DNA of 8,235 nt from positions 1 through 8,235 of the forward strand of contig JAFOCX010000291.1 in the NCBI GenBank assembly GCA_017380975.1, given 5' to 3'. The translations under genes were made by a program, and so were the position numbers. Positions 6,080 through 8,235 of this stretch are shown one piece after another (within the stretch, counting starts at the first letter, position 1; each line of letters starts with the position of its first letter). The notes under the pieces are model-generated. The model made no database searches and was not told the origin of the DNA. It saw only the letters and a list, made by a program, of their open reading frames with translations. This DNA is from Lachnospiraceae bacterium. Its GTDB lineage: Bacteria > Bacillota > Clostridia > Lachnospirales > Lachnospiraceae.

Positions 6080-7216
6080 ATGAAACAGATAGACTTACTG
6101 GAATGCAGAGATAAACTGGATGTGATCGACCGCGAGATCGTGCGTTTGTTCGAGGAGCGTATGGCGATCTGCGGAGACGTTGCAGAGTATAAGATCGGGA
6201 CTGGAAAAGCGGTGTATGATGCAGAGCGCGAACGTCAGAAGATCGCAACTGCACAAAGTCTGACACACAGCGATTTTAACAGAGATGCGATCAAAGAAGT
6301 GTTTTCTCAGCTCATGGCGATCAGCCGTAAGTTTCAGTATGGTCTTCTGGCAGAGCACGGAAAGGCTGAACCGACCGGTTTTTATGAGGTGGAAACACTG
6401 AAAACCTTCGGTGCACGCGTGGTATATCAAGGGGTGGAAGGGGCGTACAGTCATGCAGCTGCACGGACATTCTTTGGCGAGCATGTAAATGCATATCATG
6501 TAAAATCCTTCGAAGATACGATGCGTGAATTGGAAGAGGGACGTGCAGATTTTGCAGTGCTTCCGATTGAAAATTCCACAGCAGGATTTGTTATTGACAA
6601 TTATGATCTGCTGGCAAAATACAGAAATTACATAGTAGGTGAAGTGTACATTCCGATCTCCCATATGCTGCTGGGACTTCCGGAGGCAGAACTTTCGGAT
6701 ATTAGGACTGTTTATTCTCATCCGCAGGCGCTGATGCAGTGTACGGATTATCTGAACGAGCATAAAGAGTGGGGACGTATCAGTGTGCTCAACACTGCGG
6801 TTGCAGCGAAAAAGGTGCAGGAGGAGCAGGATAAAACTCAGGCGGCGATCGCAAGCCGCACAGCCGGAGAACTGTATGGGCTGAAGGAACTGGAGCAGGG
6901 CATTAACAATGAAAAGTGCAATACCACTCGTTTTATTGTACTGGCGAAGGCGCCTGTCTACGAAAGTTCTGCGTCCAAGATCAGCCTGATGTTTGAGATC
7001 CCGCATGTGAGTGGTTCTCTTTACAATATTTTAGGCAATTTTATTTTTAATGGCGTCAATATGTTGATGATCGAGTCTCGTCCGATCCCGGAGAAGAGTT
7101 TTGAGTATCGATTCTTTGTGGATGTGGAAGGAAACCTGAGCGATGCTTCTGTGCGCAATGCGCTGACAGGTGTCCGAGCGGAGGCTTCTTCACTTAAGAT
7201 TCTCGGAAACTATTAG
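6080..7216 (+). CDS. pheA: Bifunctional chorismate mutase / prephenate dehydratase (P-protein)
   Basis: It converts chorismate to prephenate and then to phenylpyruvate, the branch to phenylalanine. The 378 residues comprise three domains. The AroQ chorismate mutase (about 1-90) keeps R10, R27, K38, D47, R50, E51, S82 and Q86, which match the E. coli active-site residues with a shift of one or two. The prephenate dehydratase (about 112-290) has YQGVEGAYSHAA, LPIENSTAG (161-169), SHPQALMQC (213-221) and the NTTRF catalytic motif (281-285). The ACT domain (about 299-378) has GSLY (312-315, the GALV-equivalent) and ESRP (332-335), the phenylalanine-binding motifs, so feedback inhibition is expected. 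AGGAG (6068-6072) lies 7 nt before the ATG. No Phe-rich leader peptide, T-box or attenuator is seen in the 15-nt gap, so transcription follows plsC and control is probably allosteric. Confidence 0.96.
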   Translation: MKQIDLLECRDKLDVIDREIVRLFEERMAICGDVAEYKIGTGKAVYDAERERQKIATAQSLTHSDFNRDAIKEVFSQLMAISRKFQYGLLAEHGKAEPTGFYEVETLKTFGARVVYQGVEGAYSHAAARTFFGEHVNAYHVKSFEDTMRELEEGRADFAVLPIENSTAGFVIDNYDLLAKYRNYIVGEVYIPISHMLLGLPEAELSDIRTVYSHPQALMQCTDYLNEHKEWGRISVLNTAVAAKKVQEEQDKTQAAIASRTAGELYGLKELEQGINNEKCNTTRFIVLAKAPVYESSASKISLMFEIPHVSGSLYNILGNFIFNGVNMLMIESRPIPEKSFEYRFFVDVEGNLSDASVRNALTGVRAEASSLKILGNY

Positions 7217-7220
7217 GAGG
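7215..7220 (+). promoter_or_regulatory. Ribosome binding site of the Ppx/GppA gene, overlapping the pheA stop
   Basis: AGGAGG begins inside the pheA TAG (7214-7216) and lies 7 nt before the ATG at 7228. This fixes the start and suggests coupled translation with pheA. Confidence 0.85.
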
Positions 7221-7227
7221 TGTGTGC

Positions 7228-8235
7228 ATGGCATCCCAATTATTTGCAGCGATTGATGTAGGTTCCTTTGAACTGGAACTTGGAATCTACGAGATTTCCA
7301 ATAAAAATAAGGTCAAGCAGGTGGATCATGTCCGCCACGTGATCGCGCTGGGACGTGAGACATACAATACCGGTATGATCAGTTATGAAATGGTGGGGGA
7401 AATCTGCGATGTACTCAATGGTTTTGTCCGCATTATGAAAGGATACAAGGTACATGCATACCGCGCCTATGCGACCAGCGCCATGCGAGAGGCAAAAAAC
7501 AGCCAGATCGTCATCGACCAGATTCGTGTCCGTACCGGGATCGAAGTCAGCATCATCAGTAACTCCGAGCTGCGTTTCTTAAGTTATAAAGCGATCGCAG
7601 CCAAGGACGATGAGTTCGATAAGAACATCCAGAAAGGTACGGCGATCGTAGATGTAGGTTTCGGAAGCATGCAGATGTCCCTGTTTGATGAAGGGCTTCT
7701 GGTGTCCACGACTAATGTTCCTCTTGGCGTATTAAAGATCTTAAATACATTGGATCTGGTCAACACAACCATTGACCGCACGGCAGATGTGACCGCCGAA
7801 CTGGTGTCCAATGAGTTAAAACAATACGAAAAGATTTTCCTGGAAAACCGTCAGATCCGTCATCTGATCGCCATCGGAGACAATATTTTATATCTGTTCC
7901 GGTATGAAAATAAAGGAAAACTGCTGACACATGTGACCAAGGAACAGTTTGACTTTGTTTACAACCGTCTCCTCCATATGAACATTTCCCAGATGGAAGA
8001 AACATATGGCCTCAGCTCGGAGGCTGCAAGGATGCTGCTTCCGACTGCGATCATTTATAAGCAGGTTATGGAGATGACCGGAGCGGAAGAAATCTGGATC
8101 CCGGGAATTCGACTTTGCGACGGTATTGCTGCGGAGTATGCGGCAGACAATAAACTGATCAAGCTGAAACATAATTTTGATGCGGACATTATCAGTACCT
8201 CCAGAAATATGGCGGTTCGTTATCGCTGTAAGACT
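7228..8235 (+). CDS. Ppx/GppA-family protein with altered active site, 3' end outside window
   Basis: The family hydrolyses polyphosphate or pppGpp using an actin-like (ASKHA) fold. 336 residues are visible and the frame stays open to the last base. Family motifs seen: AAIDVGSFELELGIYEI (7-23), AYATSAMREAKNS (80-92), GIEVSIISNSELRFL (104-118), VDVGFGSMQMS (141-151), IAIGDN (214-219) and IPGIRLCDGI (291-300). Several hallmark positions differ. The usual GSNS is GSFE. The second glutamate of the EEAR motif, the catalytic one in E. coli Ppx by my alignment, is L115. DIGGGSTE reads DVGFGSMQ, so its glutamate is Q149 and one glycycle of the phosphate loop is F145. The end (STSRNMAVRY) resembles the start of the C-terminal HD-type helical domain, which would be off-window. 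Activity may be reduced, altered or regulatory. A ppk gene is often near ppx, but none is visible here. Confidence 0.85.
   Translation, partial: MASQLFAAIDVGSFELELGIYEISNKNKVKQVDHVRHVIALGRETYNTGMISYEMVGEICDVLNGFVRIMKGYKVHAYRAYATSAMREAKNSQIVIDQIRVRTGIEVSIISNSELRFLSYKAIAAKDDEFDKNIQKGTAIVDVGFGSMQMSLFDEGLLVSTTNVPLGVLKILNTLDLVNTTIDRTADVTAELVSNELKQYEKIFLENRQIRHLIAIGDNILYLFRYENKGKLLTHVTKEQFDFVYNRLLHMNISQMEETYGLSSEAARMLLPTAIIYKQVMEMTGAEEIWIPGIRLCDGIAAEYAADNKLIKLKHNFDADIISTSRNMAVRYRCKT

Noticed and set aside
6095..7006. 303-codon open frame on the minus strand.
   Set aside because: It lies opposite pheA, has cysteine- and histidine-rich low-plausibility sequence, and has no recognisable domain.

Overview
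The window looks like chromosomal DNA of a Gram-positive Clostridia, most likely a Lachnospiraceae-type gut anaerobe. The basis is strong AGGAGG-type ribosome sites, tight gene packing, moderate GC, a DUF4250 small protein, a Firmicutes-style MetA, and a chorismate mutase-prephenate dehydratase fusion. No mobile element, CRISPR array, rRNA or tRNA gene was seen. Both ends cut through a gene.

Left block (bases 2-3385, + strand): the C-terminal part of an NAD-dependent DNA ligase, then metA (homoserine O-acyltransferase, probably acetyl-CoA-specific) and deoB (phosphopentomutase). Gaps are 29 and 10 nt, so they probably form one transcript. It ends at a strong GC-rich hairpin with a T-run at 3353-3385. 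That hairpin also suits the convergent gene on the other strand.

Middle block: ansA (cytoplasmic type I asparaginase) runs on the minus strand from a good extended -10 promoter. Facing away from it on the + strand are a 59-residue DUF4250 protein and a 148-residue membrane protein related to the CmpB / putative ABC-transporter permease family (PF06541). The divergent ansA/DUF4250 region carries a 9-bp inverted repeat with an 8-bp spacer over the predicted ansA -35 box. The start of the membrane-protein gene is unusual. It has no Shine-Dalgarno, its first codons lie in a long hairpin followed by a T-run, and a plausible promoter places its own transcript start inside the hairpin's 5' arm.

Right block (5243-8235, + strand): a near-consensus promoter (TTGCAA-17-TATAAT) drives plsC (lysophosphatidate acyltransferase), pheA (phenylalanine biosynthesis P-protein) and a Ppx/GppA-family gene that leaves the window. 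The three are tightly spaced. The Ppx/GppA protein has substitutions at positions that are normally catalytic, so its activity is uncertain.

The window is mainly housekeeping metabolism: DNA joining, methionine and phenylalanine synthesis, nucleoside-sugar salvage, asparagine breakdown, phospholipid synthesis and phosphate metabolism. I found no clear new multi-gene system. The most interesting signals are regulatory architecture (4730-4818 and 4484-4509) and the degenerate Ppx active site.
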